From contig WNNJ02002543.1 in NCBI GenBank assembly GCA_012934845.2, positions 62,001 through 126,000 on the forward strand: a stretch of 64,000 nucleotides of DNA, written 5' to 3'. The position numbers were made by a program, and so were the translations under genes. Of the stretch, positions 60,482 to 64,000 are shown one piece after another. The notes under the pieces are model-generated. The model was not told where the DNA came from. It saw only the letters and a program-made list of their open reading frames with translations, and made no database searches. Source of the DNA: Pomphorhynchus laevis (Eukaryota > Acanthocephala > Palaeacanthocephala > Echinorhynchida > Pomphorhynchidae). Position 1 is the stretch's first letter; each line of letters starts with the position of its first letter.

Positions 60482-62952
60482 ATGCAAAGTAGTCAAGAGC
60501 CTTTTTCACTGAATATACTTCAGTGGAATTCGGGAGGTGCTTCTGCTCTTAGCCTTCTATCTGGTAGAGATGCGGATGTTATAGTCCTTCAGGAGACGCG
60601 GTCTATCCGTATCCCCAGGACATTACTCGATTTATCCCCAAGCATATTTACACCCACTTCACTCCGTACATAACCCCTCCTCACGCCTCTTCATCTCAAG
60701 GTCTTTTAACCCTAGTTAAATGCTCCTTAAGATCATCCCTTCTTTTAAACTATTCTTGTCCAGCCCTGTCTTGTTTAGCTGTTTCACTTTGTAAGAATGG
60801 TAAACGTATCAGCATAGCCAATATATATATTAGGCCAGGGGAAATTCACAAAAACCGTGATCTCCTGGACCGTATCTTGGGTAGTGGCTATGACATGTTA
60901 CTCGGTGACTTCAACGACAGAACTGGTCGTTGGATTAATGCAGCACTCCGCAGAGCCAGGAACGATTACCTTATTCACAAACCACCGTCCCCAACTTTTC
61001 ATTGCTCAACAACTAATTCTCTCCTCGACATATTACTGCTTCATAAGATGTGGTTGTTGAAACCCATCTGTACTGAGCAGTCGCACCAAAAACAGACCAT
61101 CTCTCATGACCTAATTCGTTGGCGGATAGAGGAAAATACGTTGCTTAGAAGGAGGTTTCACTTTGATCCCATCAGAGTGGCTTTCTTTCAGGCGGCTATC
61201 CAACTCTTCCCCAGAATTGGTAATGAGAATTTGACCGAATTTAATTCCTTCCTCTCCTCGCAAGCTACCGCGTTTCTTTCGACTACCTATAAAGGTCATA
61301 TTTACAATCCCACTCCAACAAAACTCAAGGTTTTGGCTAAAATGCTACGTCTTCCCAATGTCTCTGTTTCCGCCAGGCAGGCCATCTCGAATGAATACTG
61401 GAGCACTAGATATAGGTTCCAGCTGAGCAGGGATAAGGCGAACATCGCTCACCTTAACCCTTCTCAGTCTTCCTTCTGGAAGATATTCAAGAAGGAGAAG
61501 TTTGTCTGTTGGAAGGATAGAGCTTTGGGTTGGATTGGTAGTATAGGCCTTGATAATGTTTTGAAGGAGTCACTATCCCTACATAATTATGGAGCCACTC
61601 AATCTCCCCAACCAATCCCGCCTTGGGGTGACTTCAGGAGCAGGGACTTATCTGTTACAGATATCCTTAACTCCTGGGGGCCACTTCCGGGCACCTCTAA
61701 ATCCGTCGCTCCATTATCTTCTCGAGTCTGTCAGCTTTTGACAGCCGATCAAAGAAGAGAAGTGGCCGTCACAATGCTTTTAGCCTCACCATCCGATGTA
61801 GCCGGCATCAATATTAGTCGTAGAATTTTCTTACCAAAGCATAGTCCGGTTTCATGTCCCAAAGATCTGCGTCCCATTTCGATTCAAAACTCCCTCATCT
61901 CCATCTACGAAAAAGCGCTTGCGCGTAGAATCCGCGACCATTTAAGTAGGCGTAATTTGATCCCACCGAGTTTTCACGGGTTTGTCAAGGGACGCTCGGT
62001 TCATTCAGCAATAGGTGAAGTGCATCAGTTTTGTAGGGATAATAGCCATCAACTAGCTGTAGCTGTTTTCCTTGACTTTTCTGCTGCATTTGACCGCATT
62101 TCCATTCCCTTTGTTATCTCCTCTCTCAGGTCACTCGGGTTGCCTGCGAGAATTGTTAACAGGGTGGAGATATTACTGTTTACCAAGAGGTTCTACTATG
62201 AAGACGACCCTGATACGTGTCAGTTCTACCCTATTACAGGTGTGCCCCAAGGATCCCCACTTTCTCCTATCTTATTTCTTGCTGCCTCCATTGTACTATT
62301 CAAGAATTTTAAACGTGTTCAACATCTAGTGGTATACGCTGATGATATTACGGCCCTGTTCTCTGGACGCAGGTGCAAAGATGTCGCTTCGGACATCAGC
62401 CGTTTCTTTTTAAGATTAACAGACCAGCTGACCCTATCCAATCTTATTTTAAATTCATCAAAATCGCAGGTAGTTGTCTTTCATGGCACCCCTGCGACAA
62501 AGAAAAAATTAAAGAGACTAGCACTCTCAGCTCTATCTTCTATATTGACTAATCAACCACTCCCTACCTTCACAAGTCGAGTAAAATACCTGGGGTTCAC
62601 TGTTACGGTGAACTGGTCGGCGAAAGCTGACCTGGATAGACTTAAACGTATCCTGAAGAAAGCTAGGTGGGCCCTGAAACGGGCTCAGCATCTGTCGTTG
62701 AATGGGAAAACCCAAGTGCGCCTCTGGGGTACTTGGGCTATCTCGGGATTAGTCTTCTTTTCGAGAGGACGTCCTCCAGAGCAAAGACTAAGGTTTCTCA
62801 AGCTCCTCATCTCGCGATTACCGCGCATAGTCCGCCTAGATTGGATTCTTCGGGGGGGTGATAGACCCCGGGTGGTTCAGTCGAAGAGCGGCGTGTTGGA
62901 TGTGCTGGAGGGCTCAGATCCCGCTGGACCTGAGGCCGTGACATCATTATGA
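60482..62952 (+). CDS. LINE copy D, ORF2 (endonuclease and reverse transcriptase)
   Basis: About 820 codons. AP-type endonuclease: LNILQWNSGG and VIVLQETR in the first frame (60482 to about 60630), then after one frame change IANIYIRPGE, LLGDFNDRTG and SHDLIRW. RT from about 61860: RPISIQNSLISIYEK, HGFVKGRSVH, VFLDFSAAFDRI, VPQGSPLSPILF, VYADDITALF, and a C-terminal KYLGFTVTVNW with GTWAISGLVFFSRGRPPEQR. No RNase H. The catalytic YADD is intact. A second frame change at the G7 run (62852-62858) swaps the last roughly 30 residues relative to copy B, whose end reads DPEWFSQRAARWC. Nearly whole, but not intact. Family: Jockey/CR1 group by motif, clade unresolved. Confidence 0.87.
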
Positions 62953-63075
62953 AGACTAAATGCTATTATGAATTGTCTTATTTGAACTGCATTTGTTTTT
63001 TTTTCTAATGTCTCTTTTCGTTATTTTTTAGTGGTTGTTAGTTATTTAAGAAATTCCTTATCTTATATTTAAGAA
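62953..63075 (+). other. LINE copy D 3' UTR
   Basis: GAAGACTAAATG and the TAGTGGTTGTTAGTTATT stretch resemble the tail of copy C at 4410-4510. No long poly(A) is visible before copy E begins. Confidence 0.6.
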
Positions 63076-63084
63076 CTCATTGAA

Positions 63085-64000
63085 AACTAATTTTCCTGCC
63101 AATGCAATAAATGAGGTAAGTAGAGATTTAGCTTCTCTTGAATATATTCCGGAAAGAGAACTCCCCCCGGTACCAAAATAATCCAACCTGGTGATTATCA
63201 GACTTTTGGTGCCATTGGGAAAGACAGAACATGTTTAATGTTTTTATAAGAGGCTTTGCCGATTAATTTAAAAAAGGATATTGTTCAATGCGATTAAATA
63301 TTATGAATCTGAGATTAAAATCTCATTCCTCACTCCTGATCTGGCAATGTCGTACGTCGACTACTTTAAAAAAGAGCATTCGGAACAAGGTATAATTGCT
63401 TTCAAACCAATCCTGGCAACAATAAAGATGAATAATATGCCCACATTCATTTCAGAAGTAGATTTATCAGCCCTGGAAACTGATTACAAAATCTCTAACG
63501 TTCGCTTTATAAAAGTGATTAAAGGCTTCCCCATTCCCGTGGCGTTCTGCAATGCTTCGGTGGATGAAGCACTAAAACTATCGATTTCGACATGCAATCC
63601 TTTTATAGGGTATAATTTGAAATTTTCAATAATCGAAACCGACTCACTAACGTACCCTCACTGCAACAATTGTCATCAGTGGGGGCATTGGTCCACTGGC
63701 TGTTCTCTACCCCATAAGTGCGGCGTGTGTGGTACAACTGCTATACATCCTGAGAAGTGTGAAGGTAAGCCATTTTGCGCAAACTGCGGTGGTGAGCACC
63801 CCGCATGGTCAAGAAAGTGATAAATCTTTAAAGCATACCAAAAGAGACACAGAAGTGTGACAGCAAAACCGACTAGCTTCGTGGAAGCTGTCTCGTCTAA
63901 CAAGAAAGACGACAGGATCGGAAATCCTGAAACTTCTTGAAATGCAGCATCAGGCATCAATGATCCACCTTGAAAAATTGGTCCAAAAATTGGTGGGTCA
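63085..64000 (+). mobile_element. LINE copy E: ORF1, running off the right edge
   Basis: Starts inside ORF1 (ERELPPVPK and NLVIIRLL, with early breaks). It is then open at 63281-63820 with ILFNAIKYYESE just before and in it, CNNCHQWGHWSTGC, CGVCGTTAIHPEKC and CANCGGEHPAWSRK. A C-terminal ORF1 tail continues in broken frames to the window end. The sequence is clearly diverged from copy D (roughly half the residues), so it is a sister subfamily. It follows the 3' UTR of copy D by about 10 bp on the same strand. Confidence 0.8.

Overview
The window is AT-rich animal DNA. Genes are split by introns of 60 bp to 23 kb, and the spaces between exons are packed with retroelement copies. It looks like a small invertebrate. 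The lineage cannot be fixed from sequence alone. The Gly/Ser- and Pro-rich protein at 51 kb recalls proteins I associate with rotifers and acanthocephalans, but that is memory and low confidence.

Four host loci are readable. (1) 5470-10295 (+): a sorting nexin of the SNX5/SNX6 type (PX plus BAR, retromer-linked), with its N-terminal exons missing. (2) 13137-43819 (+): an ACAD9-like protein (acyl-CoA dehydrogenase fold, mitochondrial complex I assembly) in four exons, whose last intron is 23.4 kb. (3) Nested in that intron on the minus strand, 26438-23201: a two-exon EF-hand, calmodulin-like protein with a long acidic N-terminus. (4) 51230-53331 (+): a two-exon Gly/Ser-rich and Pro-rich structural-type protein. 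A second, truncated copy of it (40469-39531, minus) also sits in the 23-kb intron, so the two copies form an inverted duplication around the last ACAD9 exon.

Mobile DNA fills much of the rest. Both window ends carry one family of non-LTR retrotransposon (Jockey/CR1-like, zinc-knuckle ORF1 plus EN-RT ORF2): decayed copies at 1-4530 and a nearly whole copy at 59054-63070. At each end a second ORF1 follows directly behind an ORF2 on the same strand. A head-to-head inverted pair of almost identical Penelope-like elements (RT plus GIY-YIG) lies at 33275-36554, with older Penelope-type and L2/CR1-like relics at 12.4, 29.5-31.2 and 44.5 kb. There are also about ten copies of an AT-rich dispersed repeat, a SINE-like family with a conserved hairpin tail, and several foldback (long inverted repeat) elements.

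The most interesting signal is in the foldbacks at 17.8-18.4 and 22.5-22.76 kb. They carry four copies of the hammerhead ribozyme core (CTGATGA, a short stem, GAAA). In two copies stems II and III are both kept, and all differences between them are wobble-compatible. A looser CTGANGA-stem-GAAA motif occurs in three other foldbacks, and a more decayed version beside the Penelope element ends. I saw no tRNA or rRNA gene, no CRISPR array and no LTR or capsid-bearing element.
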